DNA of 64,000 nucleotides from Neckera pumila (lineage: Eukaryota > Streptophyta > Bryopsida > Hypnales > Neckeraceae), in contig OZ018408.1 of NCBI GenBank assembly GCA_963969595.1, positions 19,093,823 to 19,157,822 on the forward strand, written 5' to 3'. The position numbers and the translations under genes are program-made. The notes below the pieces were generated by a model. That model searched no databases. It was not told where the DNA came from and was given only the letters and a program-made list of their open reading frames with translations. This document shows positions 11,933 to 23,780 of the stretch, in pieces (positions within the stretch are counted from its first letter, which is position 1; the number at the start of each line of letters is the position of its first letter).

Positions 11933-13380
11933 ACCGCAAATTTTCAAGAGCAAACAATGATTGAGTGGTGAAGATTTTCACAAAACAACCAATGAGGGTT
12001 GAGACATTTCATGCTTTAGGGATGTTCACTCAAGGTGAGTCTAGTGTTATGTAGAAGATATCCTATTGTCTCAACTTTAAAAATTTGCAAAATATTATTT
12101 GAGCATGGGAAAATTATGAAAACACTTGAGTTGCATTTCTCTTGAATTTGCTAAAAACCTCATTGATTTTTTTTGTCATTCTACTATTGAGATAGTGGAA
12201 CCAAAAAAAGTGTTACTTTTAGGTGTTCGTACCTCTATTAACGCGGAAGGGAGGGAGGGAATCTTGTTGAGTGGCCTTGGGCCTTAAAAGATCTTGAAAC
12301 TAACAATGAGTGGAAGGTGTTATTAAATCATTCCTTTACTTAATTGCAATTGGTTAGTTTTTTATTCTCTAAATTTCAGTTCTATGACTATGTTATGTGA
12401 TAGTTTCAAAGGACTAGGGAGCTTCTACGTACTCTTTGAAAATTCATAATAATTACATGTCTTGTCCAATTTTATTTTTTATTTTTTTAATTCATGATTT
12501 TCAATTGTTAATACCATAAAAAAAAAAATCTTGGAAAAGGTTCCTCCAACTATGCCGAATTGCAATGAGACTCATCAATTGGCTAATAGATGTGGTAAGA
12601 TTCACGACTGGTATCGTTTCTACATATATTCTGGACAAATGCATGATGTAGGGCACAGTAAAAAATATTAATAACATTCTCCAAAATGCCTATGCCAACT
12701 TCTCCAAATTGTTGGTTGTTAAAATGGTTTACTTTTTTGTTGCCCCAAATGCCAATCTCCCAAAGTATGGGATGTCATAGTCCTTTTTTTCAAAATCAAT
12801 TAACTTTGTATAGGACAATTCCCGATGAAGAGAGCATTGCTCGGCAAAAAACAGATGACAAAGAGTCTACAGAGTGCAATTTGGATGAAGAATCCGTAAT
12901 CCACAATTACACGTGGAATCCCGCATAATTGCACTTGAAACCCTAATTATGCCAAATAATCCGCCCACAAAATGAACGTAAAAAGTGCTAGTGGATGGTT
13001 CAAGTATAGGGCAATGCCCATAGAGGAGGGCATTGCACCAAGTAATCGGTCGACAAGAAGGGCAGAGCCCAACAAGGAGATCCGATTATTTGGCACAATG
13101 TTCGACGATAAGGGTCATTGCTCGACATAAACTGGTGCAGGAAATCAACAAAATTGGATGAAGTCGATGACAATTTGCTATTGGATGTAAAATCCGTAAT
13201 GCCCAATTATGGAGACAACACCGCAAAATCAAGCATTATGGAGCAGAATTGGTTTGAAGAATATACAGGACCTTACTTGTGAGTGATTTACGTTTCAAAT
13301 TTGTAATCATAATTAATTGGAACCTAAAATAAAACATATGAAAATATCATCATCTCAATTTTACACAATGCCTGTGAGAA

Positions 13381-13860
13381 GCAATAAGGTAAAACAACCC
13401 ATCATTGTCAAATGACCCATGATGGACACCTAGGGAATGACCCCAAGGCAGTTATTTTCATTGTGAGAGATTTTGGGCCACAATCAGTGTCTAACCTGAC
13501 ACTAATGGAGTGATTAGTAACCTCATTAGGAACAACTTGCTTTTTCTGTATAAATCATTGTAGAAAGTGACTTTTTTTAAGGCCTTCCACATTAGAAAAT
13601 TTTGTGACTGATTTAAGTGAGTTAGGTCAGCATTATGGATACAGTTTTTGTGGTTATGGAATCTACAGAATCTTTTGGAGTTGAACCTTCAAAAATTTAT
13701 CGCTAATTCATACTGTATCAAAAAAATAAAATTTAAACTATTGTCTCTATTTTTCACACTTGTCTTTATGTGGGGAAAATTTTAAAAATTTCAGCAATGA
13801 CATGAGGGCAAACTCCTAATTTTGACCGTGATGGGCTGTTTTATCTTAATCAATCAAGGC
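13381..13860. repeat. Dispersed repeat, copy 1 (second copy near 56.9-57.4 kb)
   Basis: Shares an ordered series of short blocks with 56930-57400: AATGACCCAT/TATGACCCAT, AGAAGTGACTTTTTT-like, TTATGGATACAGTTTTTG/TTATAGATACAATTTTTG, TTCAAAAATTTAT, AAAAATAAAATTT and TTGTCTTWA. No coding capacity was seen. The class of element is unknown. Confidence 0.55.
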
Positions 13861-15603
13861 ATGGCATTCTTAATTGTGTGGAGGTTTCGTCTGCATTCCT
13901 TTACTCATACTTCTTTGACTTTTTCAACACAAGTTAGCAATCCATTTGAACATGATGGCTTAGTGTAGGTTGTGGATATATCTATAGAAAGAACCTTATG
14001 TGGAACTCCATCCCATATAAGGTGGAACTCCAATAAGGTATAATGCATACCATATATATGTGGAACTCCATCCTACTAAAAAACTCCAATCGGATATAAT
14101 GCAAGTATTACTAAACAACTCCATTTATAATTTTGATTGTTGAACAAGCAATGTGGAATGCAAATCAACTTCCCTTTCAATCAATTCCAAAAATTGTATA
14201 CTACTTGCTCAACAATCAATGATCAAAATCAATAAATGGAGCCTTTATAGTGGTAAATGCACTATTTATGATGTAGAATTTTTTAGTAGGGCGGCGGGAA
14301 TATATACAATGAATATATTTCAAAAGAATTCAAATAAATATTTGAATATGGTTCTTATTATTAAATTGCTTTAGCTTTTGTTGGTGTTCTTAGATTCCAA
14401 CACATTCTAGCATGTGTTTTTTAATCACTTGATTTAGTTAAAATAAAATATGTAAACACCTACTAGATTGAGTTAATTGACATTGTGTCTAGAAAATTAT
14501 CCCAAATAATTTCTGTCTTCAACTAAAACTTTGTGTATTTCTTTCTGTGTCTTTTTTGTACATGATTTGATCTTCTTTTTACGACCTTATTGTCTTATTG
14601 TTAGGGACTTGAGGATTTATTGGAGAAAATAACACATTTGTTTTTTATAGAGTCTACCTCCTAATGGAGGTACTAAAGATGGAATTTGCCATCTAGGTCT
14701 ATGACGCTTAGATAGTTGACCCATCCCCAACAAGCACTTTATTTATGCTAGTATTTTAGATTTGAATTGAACTTCTTCTTATCAATTTCTTTTTGCTTTT
14801 TGCTTAATACATGCTTATCTTTGGTTTTAAAAATATATCTAAAGTTGAAAAGTTTAGCCACATAGTTACATCCCTACTTAAAGCTTCAAATCACCCTCCA
14901 AACTCTATATTATTGGTCAAGTCAATTTATACAACACAACTAATTAACAAGTTGTTACCTCAAGACAAATGAACCCCTTGACATTGAATTTGTTTTATGG
15001 GAGGTCTCTAAGTCTCATAGAAAAAAATTTACATATGAGAATTACTTCACATTTTACAATTTATAAATCGAAAAAGTGCATAGTTTTTAGATGCTTAAAA
15101 GGTTAAATATTCCTACCATTTATTCTACATATGAACTATGAAGGATGAAAATCATTTATTCATTTATTCATTTTCAATACAAAAAGTGGATATTTTGAAA
15201 GTAACATTAAGGTTGACAAAGCTTCATCTAATTTTTGGATAGAAGGACCTTGCATGAGGCAGTCATATCTCTTTTTAAGATACAGGGAGGGGTACCCTAT
15301 CTTTTGATGAAGTGTCCCAAGGAAAATATTTATGGGTTTTAACTTATCCCTTAAAGGACCTTCTGGTGACCGTGGAAATCATTCCTTTGGTTACAATGTT
15401 AATCATTGGCTTAAAAAAATGTAAAAGCACTTATTGGAAGTCAAACTATTGTAGAAGATCTCCCCTTTTCACAACCAAATTCCAAGGATGAATAGTTGTA
15501 CTTCTATCCTACATAGAAAGATCCTTTGTCATCCATCAGACAAAAAAATTGTCTGCGTCGGCGTTTAAGGATTAAGGTAGTTGCACCTAATTGCAATCTA
15601 TTT

Positions 15604-16370
15604 TTAACCTCTAAAATCCCATGACTTTTTTTTCATCAAAAAATTCTCAAAATTGCCGTTTCTGTTGTAAAGTGCAACACTTTCATTTTCTTTTTCATTT
15701 TTTTCATTTTTTTTCATATCTAACTATAGAATCTCTCATAAGAAAGTGTAGAAGAAAATTCAAAAAATTTGACTATCAATGTAAATAACAAGATAATTAT
15801 GTATGTTCAAATTTAAGAAAACAATTTTTAAGTACCTTGTAAGACTAGATTATAAGGCTTATAATCTTATAAGTAACTTGTAAGACTTAGAATCTTCTTA
15901 ACTAAGAACTTTTGCACTACAAATTAAAAAAAAATTATGTTGAAGAATTTATTCAAGAGTAGGAAAAATATTCAAAAAACGCTTGATTTTCATTCTTTAA
16001 AAAATTGAAAAGCAAAAGTAAGTAAAAAATGGAAGTAAAAATCTAATTGTTAATTGGTTTAAGATAGAATTGAAACACACTACCGTCAACTTGGCTATTA
16101 GGGTTTGCAAAAATTAAATATTAAAACAAAATTTGATTTTTTTTTATTACTTTGATAGGGAATTAGAAACAAAAAAATAATGTGGCAAATGCTAATTGGC
16201 AGAAAATCAATTACATGCAAATCTCATAATGGGCCAAATAGTCTGCATAAAAATCTCAAAATAATAAATTTACCACTTTCTTAATGTTCCTATAATAAAG
16301 GCACCAAATTCTTGAATTTTTCATTAAAAAACATTGAAAATTTGATTAATTCTAAAGCAATTGTCAAAAT
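15604..16370. mobile_element. Probable diverged copy of the CCCCTAAA-TIR element family
   Basis: Begins AACCTCTAAAATCCCATGAC, close to the termini of the elements at 52.2-53.4 and 55.3-56.3 kb. It continues with the family's CTCAAAATTGCCGTTTCTG block, an AACTATAGAATCT-like block and a region of short stop-rich frames. A related segment (TTTTTCAAGAAGATGCT..ATTGCT) lies near 17710. The right end was not found, so the boundary is approximate. Confidence 0.45.
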
Positions 16371-16384
16371 TCTCTCTTAACCCC

Positions 16385-16654
16385 TCAAGTCCCAACCAAC
16401 GGTGCTAGTATGTGAGCCCAGAATGCGAGCTTGTAAGCATTGAGCCTACAATATAGGTACCTAAAATATAGATACCACACACTATAGAAGGTGTATGTAT
16501 CATAAACACCTATAATATGGGTATTTGTAACATATATTACCTATAATTGTAGATAGTTTCTATAGTATATACACCTATAATATAGATGTATATTATTCTA
16601 GGCTCATGGGCTCACACTCCTATGCTCACATAATAGCAACCTTCAAGTCCCAAC
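16385..16654. mobile_element. Small TIR element flanked by a 12-bp direct repeat
   Basis: The 12-mer TCAAGTCCCAAC occurs at 16385-16396 and 16643-16654. Between them, the left end GGTGCTAGTATGTGAGC is the imperfect inverse of the right end (reverse complement GTTGCTATTATGTGAGC). The roughly 245-bp interior is made of ACCTATAATATAGGT-like palindromic pieces with no coding capacity. This looks like a non-autonomous insertion. The superfamily is unclear because a 12-bp target duplication is longer than usual. Confidence 0.55.
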
Positions 16655-19600
16655 AACATTTTGACAATGGAAGTTTTCAATGAATTGTCCCACTTGGATA
16701 TTTTTTGCACATAATTGTGCTAGAAATTTGTAATTTTAATTGTACAAAAGTAAAGACTATTTTGTCTAGTATGAATTAAATTAATTTTGAAAATATTGAT
16801 TATTGGATTTTTAGATTATAAGAGTTTTAGATGATTTTTCCTATTGGCAAAAAATGCATTTTCTGGGGGAAAATTATTATAAGAAGATGAATAATGCTAT
16901 TTTTAACCCCTCCAAAAAAACATACTAAAATTTAAGGCAAATTTTGTATTTTTTAATTAAAAAAAATGAGAAATAAAAAATCTCCCAATTTTAAACACAT
17001 TTTCTAATAGAAGGACTAGAAATCCAAAATTGACCAAGTTGGATCCTACAAAAAATTTAAAAATTTATATATCCGCCAATTTTTGAAAAATAATAATTTA
17101 TATTATTAGCACATTGTTTAGAAAATCTTCCCAAAATTTGCTAATTAATTTTGTGTTCTTAATCACACCAGAGTGATTCTGAGTGAACCTTGTATTTTCT
17201 AAATTACTAAAAATACAAATTTGAATTTTTTTCTTCTAAATCTAGTTTATCTATGCAAATTAAAGACTTGAGATGATCAAGAATTTTTTTTTCCATCCCC
17301 AATATTCTTTTCATTGTAAGAGAATTATATTTGCTCTTTTTTCTTACAAGACTACATTTTCAAAATAATTTCTTAAATACTTCTCACATTTGAAATTTTG
17401 AAAACCGGAAAATTGAACAAGTATGTTAGCTTGTTAATTGTTCCTCTACAAGATCCTAGTTTACAAAATATTAAAATTTGTTTCACTCTACCAAAAATTT
17501 GCCATTGAAAATTTGAAGTAGACACATTCTGTCTTTTTGGTACTTGAGTTGTTAATTTTAATTAATTACATTCAACATGAGATGACAACCTTGATAGCTA
17601 GATACAGGAATCCCAATATTGAGATTATTTTAGAAATAAAAAATGAACTATTCGGAACGCTTTTTTTCTTGAAATTGTGAAATTGAGTTTTAAACAAATC
17701 TAATAAATTTTTTTTTCAAGAAGATGCTATAATTGCTTGTAAAACAAGAAGCTCTATAACTTTCACATCCCTAACCCAAATGGAAAGAAAAAAATCTAAA
17801 ATGTTCAATACCCTGTTGTGATCTTTTCACAAGTTAGAACCTAAAGTTGATTGTAGATAAATCTATTTTCCATTTTTAATAATATATAGTGTATTCAAAT
17901 GGTGTTAAAAAAGCATATGCTTGCAGAGTTTGGAATTTTCTTTTCTCACAACAAGACTCGGCAGAAATTTACACAGTTCAGTAATAGAAACCATCCCTAA
18001 ATGTTTATGGAGAAGATAGTAGATGTAATTATCTTAAAAATTTGTGGGCTCAACCAACAAAAGTTCATGTCTAAGGTGCATATAACTAAGGTTTCATCAA
18101 TATTCAGTGCCGCTCTTATCAAGTTTCTCACATTATGATTTATTAATGTATTAATTACAATTTACAACAATTTTTGGGCTTGGTACATTCCAAAATCAAA
18201 TGAACAGGATGAGATTGTCAACTTTAGTTTATAGGTTGACATGAGGTATACATACCCAAACTCTCCCTAGTCCAATTACAGTGTTTGGCCCTCTAATATA
18301 GTGAAAGTTGTAAAGGGTTGCATTATGACTTTTTCAATGTGGAATTGGAGTTGAAAGGGTTGGAATTGGGTTGAAAAGTTATAGTTTTATACTTCACTAT
18401 TAAATTTAGACATATGGCAAAAGGTTCATTCATTCTTCCACGATTTGAAGGAATGCTTTTGGATTACCATTGCAAACATTTAGGGAGTCCAAAGAACCAC
18501 TTTAGAATCCAAATGGACAAAAAATAGTCCCCCCCAGGGCATTAGAAAAAGACTCATTATAGGTACTATCAGTTAGAAAAATATTTTGGAAGTGATATAC
18601 AAATACAAGTTGTAGACTTTGAATTGTAGATTCCATCCATACGGATAGATTCACCAATGCTATCATCAATATTTTTTTTATAAATTTTGAAAGAAATTTT
18701 GTTAGAATTCCTTCTAAATTGATTACAAGCAAAATATTACTAATTTTTTTAGTGAATTTTGTTGGAATAGATTTGAAATGAGATTATCTTGACATAGTGA
18801 TTTTTTGAGAGTTTTATATTCCGTAAATCTATAACTTCATTTTTGCAAATCTAACTTTGAACTAAAGTCAATGCTATTTTGGCTTGGTCAATCACTTGAC
18901 ATATTTTCACATTTGTAATTTTAGAAAAATATATGTACTCTAGTAGCTCCAAATCCAACCGTTAGATAGGACAACAATTGCATAAAATATCTCTACAAAT
19001 TAGGATGACTTTCATCCAAGAAATAAGGAGATAGAAACTTTGAATTTCAATCTATTCATTGTCCAAAAATTAGACGTTGGAGCACTTAGGAGTTAACACC
19101 TAATTGCCCAAGGCATGAAATTTGGGTGCCAACAAAACTTCGTAGTTAGATAAAACCTTACCACACTACAAGTTTTAGTAGTTTTTTTTTGACAAATTCT
19201 TCTTGAAGTTTAAAGTAGCATCAAAAATTCAATCATGAAAATAAATGATTATGATTTTTTTATTAAGATTTTGTGCAAAGGTGTCCATTGCAAATCTAGA
19301 TTTTCTAATGTTGAGGGCTCTTGAAAATGAGCCTCAAATACAATACATCTTGGAGAAAAATCACATTAGAGATTCATTTAAAAAAATTGTAGAGTAGATT
19401 TTCAGAAGCCATAAATTGATTGGGATTATGCATGTTATATCTTTTAACCTCATATTTTTTTGGTGGTCTCAATTTTAGATTTGACATGAACGTCTCAATC
19501 CTTTTCTAAATTTCTACACATTTTTGCTTATATCTTTGCACAAAAACATCATTTATCAAAATTTCATGAATTTGGTCATTAAGGAGGGTTGTCTTTTCTA

Positions 19601-20240
19601 GATTCAAGTATTACATTGGATGAATGAGAATTTAGTTGGACAAAACCGTGCCTCAAAGCCCTCTATTTCATCATCCAAAATATGAACGTCAGAGCACTTC
19701 AGGTTTAAAAGACTTCAAATTACTTTCATAGTTTTAATACCCTCATGATCAAATAGTATAATCTTTCAATCTATAAGTGGATATTGTTGTGTTCTCTTTC
19801 CCCACTATAACATGTCTAGTTTGAATTTGTACAGTTCCAATTCAAAAAAAATGGATGAAACTTATCAAAATCTTGGCTTTTAGTTCAATTTAGAGCCAAT
19901 CCATTTAGGGGTTAGAAAACTTTGATTTGCCGTTCTAGTGCAAAAGTAAATCTTGAATCCGAAATCCGATCAAAGTAAGTATACGACTAAAGGACGACAA
20001 TGGGTCATCCTACCTTACCAATAAAAAACACTTACGAACTCCACGTCATAGATAGGAATTATGTAGCCTTAACATGTAATGTAACACTATGGTGTTAGCA
20101 AAGGAAGGTGACAATACAGACTGCATCCAGATATGCACCAGATATCCTGATATCGCATCCCACATTTCTGAAAACACAGCTACTCATCCTTTTGCAAAGA
20201 AAATTTTCATTTATGCCTAAAAAACAAACACAAAAAACAG

Positions 20241-21839
20241 CTACTCACTCATTTCAGACTCCTCTTCCGACTCATCCTCAGACGTGGATATGTCATCAGA
20301 ATCGGTTATGTCCTCAGCAGCTGGCTCTGCCATTTTGGTTCCATTTGAATCTTTCTTCTGTTTCATTTTCTTCGCTGTACTACTCCTCACCGCTTTACTC
20401 CTGGTCCTCTTCCGCTCCAACTGCTCAGATCTATCAAAAAGCACATCCTCCTTCGTTGCAACCTGCATATCTCCAGCTGCCGTGAGGTATGCTTGGTCTG
20501 TATCAAATCCAGTTGAAGCCTTATCGTAGGCCTTGGATGTATCTATGAAGAACAGAGATGTATCAGGGTCTTGAGTCTCTTCCAAATCCTCCAGCCTCTC
20601 GATCTTCGGTTGTTTTATATATGACTTCTCCAACACAATATTGAAGTCAGCATTGCTAGCATTCAAAAGCCAATCCAGTAGAGTCTGTGGCTTTTCAAGA
20701 ACTTCTGTGCTGATCAATAGTCTCAAGGAGCTTCTATCGCCCAGCCATTCTCCTAGTGATGCTGGAGCACCCCGTCTGTGCAGACCTGCGAGTAAATCCG
20801 AAGCTCGAAGGTATTCGTTCCTGGACCGAAACTCGGCAGCCAATTGGCGGGCAATAATTACTCTCTTCAGAAATAAAACACTCTCCTTTCCTGCAGTATC
20901 CCCAGCAGACAAAGCATCGCTTACATCGAAGATCTCGGAATTCGGCACCGTGATCACTGCCATCTCACTGAGCACATTACGCAACAGAATCTCCTCCTTG
21001 TCTTCCAATGTATCGCCAAGCTTTAAAGGGGCATCTAGAAGCATGTCTAAGATGATACCTGAGCTACCTAGAAACTTAGAATACAAAATGACGTCGTGCT
21101 TCAACTTTCTCTCGAGTTCCTCCTTGTTTGAAGAGGCTCGGCTCTGTAAAATTTCCACGACCAGTCTAAGCAAGGCCACTTCTGTCTCAACGATTTCCCC
21201 GAGGTGACGGACAGACTCAATGGAGTTTAGAAATCCATCGACCTTCAACTGAGTTGCAAACGGAAATAGAGAGAAGAAGTCTGACTCTTCAGATAGCCAG
21301 ATGTCCAGACCTAGATTGACAGAAGGCGCCTTAAAGAGGCCATGGGTTACCGGTGCCTCTCTGTGGTGGCACAAACTGATGAATCCAGAGAGCTCAAAAA
21401 GGACCTTTCTCCACTTTTTCTTCTGACTAAGGCCTGCATCCTTCGCTAATGAGGAGACGACCATCTGAACAATTGGAGCAGCTGCAGCAATGGCTGTTGG
21501 TCCAGCGCAAAAGCCAGCGGTCATAAACTTCAAGGAGTGCAAAAGTTTCTGGGCTACCGAGATGACAGAATCTGAACTTCCATCTCTATCTAAACTACAC
21601 TTGTGGAAAGAAAGAAAGGACCATACAAGAGCAAGAGGCGAGTTGCTTCGAGATTGTAGGAGCCGCACTGTGGCATCCCGCCATTCGCTGCCCGCAATCC
21701 CTCGTTTGGCTGCGGACACCACTGCTTCAACTGCGCGGGAGTATGCCAAACTGCTCAACAGCGGACCTTGTGCAACTTTCAATAAAGAGGCAGGGGCTTG
21801 GCCTAGGGCATCCTTGGACGCCATCCCGATCCCCACCAT
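20241..21839 (-). CDS. Conserved-looking 532-aa protein of unknown function, probably nuclear
   Basis: One uninterrupted 532-codon frame with much higher GC than its surroundings and a clear ATG (MVGIGMASKD; Met6 is an alternative start). I do not recognise the family. The first 430 or so residues are mainly hydrophobic and charged helices without Cys/His metal motifs, signal peptide or membrane segment, consistent with an alpha-helical repeat scaffold. The C-terminus changes character: a basic cluster (KRTRSKAV, AKKMKQKK) that could be a nuclear localisation signal, then a Ser/Glu/Asp-rich acidic tail (TSEDESEEESEMSE). That pairing is common in nucleolar and chromatin proteins (inference). 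Telo-box motifs about 450-590 bp upstream are typical of plant genes for ribosome biogenesis or translation. No introns are needed within the frame. Confidence 0.8.
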   Translation of the reverse strand: MVGIGMASKDALGQAPASLLKVAQGPLLSSLAYSRAVEAVVSAAKRGIAGSEWRDATVRLLQSRSNSPLALVWSFLSFHKCSLDRDGSSDSVISVAQKLLHSLKFMTAGFCAGPTAIAAAAPIVQMVVSSLAKDAGLSQKKKWRKVLFELSGFISLCHHREAPVTHGLFKAPSVNLGLDIWLSEESDFFSLFPFATQLKVDGFLNSIESVRHLGEIVETEVALLRLVVEILQSRASSNKEELERKLKHDVILYSKFLGSSGIILDMLLDAPLKLGDTLEDKEEILLRNVLSEMAVITVPNSEIFDVSDALSAGDTAGKESVLFLKRVIIARQLAAEFRSRNEYLRASDLLAGLHRRGAPASLGEWLGDRSSLRLLISTEVLEKPQTLLDWLLNASNADFNIVLEKSYIKQPKIERLEDLEETQDPDTSLFFIDTSKAYDKASTGFDTDQAYLTAAGDMQVATKEDVLFDRSEQLERKRTRSKAVRSSTAKKMKQKKDSNGTKMAEPAAEDITDSDDISTSEDESEEESEMSE

Positions 21840-22304
21840 CTCCCCGAAATACTATTCAATACCTATTACGAGAGACCTAAACGATACAAACCGAACCCTG
21901 CACAAAAAAAGCACATTAGGTCAAGAGCTGTAGAAAAAACTCCAGCTAGCGAATGCACAATGAACTCTCAACCTTGACGGAGGAACTAAAGGCTGGGACC
22001 GCGAAGTAGGCCCGTGCCGGAAAATTGTCTGCAATCCAAAAACTGACCTGTAATCAGTCGAGCTGCTGCAAGGTGCAGTTGCAATCAAACATTTTCATCA
22101 TCCAAAGAGCCGCGCAAACTCTCCAGGTCCGCAATTGAGACATGGCAGACACTGCGAGTTGTAGAACAGTAGAATCTTTTCCATCAACGCCTGATTGTCT
22201 GCTCTAAGGGTTGCATTCAAAAGGCTTACCAAAATCATATGTCTTCCGAGGAGAGCCAAGAAGGGCAGACAGGGTCCCGAGCTCGTTAAACCCTGCACCT
22301 GCTA

Positions 22305-22425
22305 CAAAACCCTAAACTTCTAAGAAGATGCTCGAAAACCCTAAACCTCCGCTCCATGGTGCTCACGGAAAAACAACACCCAAGCATCTCAAAAAGTGAT
22401 GGGTTTAGGGTTTACCCTCGGTTGC
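22305..22425. promoter_or_regulatory. Cluster of telo-box motifs upstream of the 532-aa gene
   Basis: AAACCCTAAAC occurs twice (near 22308 and 22335) and GGGTTTAGGGTTTACCC once (near 22402), within about 600 bp upstream of the ATG at 21839. In plants the telo-box AAACCCTAA marks many promoters of translation and ribosome-biogenesis genes. Its action here is inferred. Confidence 0.5.
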
Positions 22426-22440
22426 CGAGGGTTTACTTGG

Positions 22441-22585
22441 CTTAGGGCCTCCTTCCATATGAACATCAGGCGGGTGAAGCCCACCGATAGTAAGTCAAAT
22501 GGGGAGTTCCGTTTTTCTGGAACTCCCATCTGATCAACTATTGATGGGCTTCACTCGTCCGATGCTCACATGGAGCCCGCCCTTA
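22441..22585. repeat. 145-bp near-symmetrical hairpin (foldback MITE or miRNA-precursor-like)
   Basis: Two arms of about 68-70 nt pair around a loop at 22511-22518. The left arm contains GAACATCAGGCGGGTGAAGC, then ATAGT and GGGGAGTTCC. The right arm, read as its reverse complement, contains GAGCATCGGACGAGTGAAGC, ATAGT and TGGGAGTTCC. Mismatches are spread along the stem, and the arms are less AT-rich than neighbouring intergenic DNA. No protein frame. Confidence 0.7.
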
Positions 22586-22799
22586 GTGTGGTAGGAAGTC
22601 CATTGTGGAACAACGTTTGGGCAGGTTTTTGGAACTACTCTGGTAATTTGACTCCTCTTTGTAGAAGGAGTTTTTTTTTTTCTAAGGGCACTGATTGCAT
22701 CTTCTCCTAATCAAAATTTCCCATCATTTTCTCTAGTATCAAATACTTCAATTGACAAAGGTTACAATCTTCTTCTTTCAAAGACATGTGAGTTTTGAA

Positions 22800-23232
22800 A
22801 CTAAAGTGCAAATTTCATGACATTGAACAAACGAAAGAATAGGATTTGGTCGCTATAGCAATCAAAGTAATATCCGCCTTTGTCCTGTCCAAGAACTCCA
22901 TGCCCTTCAATGGCCAACCCTAAAGTGATATATGACTTGTCTAAGAACAAATCCGCTTCTAGCAACTGGGATATTAGCCTCGGATTCAAAATTGTAAACA
23001 GCTAAAAAGCTAACAATTTCATAAAAATAGCGGCTATATATTGCATAACAAGGAGATGTTGTGATGCTATAATAATGCTGATCTTATTAGCATAAGAGAT
23101 GTTTAGCCAAGGTTAATCCTGGGCTTATGTATAAAGGAGCAGAGGCTCAATCCAACTTGATAGTTGACTACCAGATGAATATCATCCAAATGAATGGAAC
23201 TCTAACTATTCTCGTTTACTTCTAACCCCCCC
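22800..23232 (-). mobile_element. Probable 3' LTR remnant of the Copia element
   Basis: On the minus strand a G-run (polypurine-like) at 23226-23232 is followed by TTAGAAGTAAACGAGAATAG. This matches the segment at about 34640-34665 (TGTTGGAAGCAAATGAGAGT), which has the TG expected at an LTR start. It lies just downstream of the Copia RNase H fragment, as a 3' LTR should. The other LTR end could not be fixed, so the lower coordinate is a guess. Confidence 0.45.
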
Positions 23233-23780
23233 TTAATCGAGTGTCTGGGATGTCATTCTTATTTTGATCTCATGCAATTCGTGAGTGTAAGGGAGATATG
23301 GCGTGAGTAGAATTGCGAAAGATCCAATTGTTGCAAGAGAGTATTGGCGGGGCGTTGCTTGCAGGCTTGGCAAGTTTGATACTGTGGTTGGACTATGTAT
23401 TTGTGGCGCAATTGGTGAAGTGGTGTTGCAATGCGGTTGACGCCATTGTTGTGGAACAGCTAGACGAGTACGAGTGTTGTCATGGGCACAATGAGGCTGA
23501 GGCGCAGGAGTCTCCAACAGCCGTTAAGTTTGGAGTGGGGAATGAAGCGCGTTGTCTAGAGATGAACATTGGTTATGCCTGAGGTGCTCTGTCGAAGCAG
23601 AAGTTCTACTCTGTGAAGCATGGTTGCACACCTGGCTTATATTTTTTGTGGGAGGATTGCTTCCGAGAGGTGCCAAATGTCAAGCACAAGAGCTTTAGTT
23701 CCTTAGTATAGGTTGAGAACTACTTATTCAAGCTGTAGTTTCTCTAGGGATTTGCTAATTAGAGTTTGTCTAGAGAATGA
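23233..23780. other. Non-coding segment between Copia RNase H and LTR
   Basis: No convincing frame on either strand. Its position between the end of pol and the polypurine-like tract fits the 3' untranslated part of the Copia element on the minus strand. Confidence 0.35.

Larger units (their letters stand above)
10971..20090. other. Gene-free AT-rich repeat region
   Basis: About 9 kb without a supportable gene; all frames are short and full of stops. The sequence is AT-rich with many homopolymer runs. Several segments resemble others near 52-57 kb, which points to old, diverged transposons. The better-defined pieces are listed separately. Confidence 0.7.

Noticed and set aside
22098..22298. 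Short minus-strand frame upstream of the 532-aa gene as an extra coding exon
   Set aside because: No splice pair joins it in phase to the ATG at 21839, and it overlaps the telo-box promoter region.
23313..23582. 89-codon plus-strand frame with a hydrophobic stretch
   Set aside because: It lies in the non-coding tail of a minus-strand Copia element and shows no motif.
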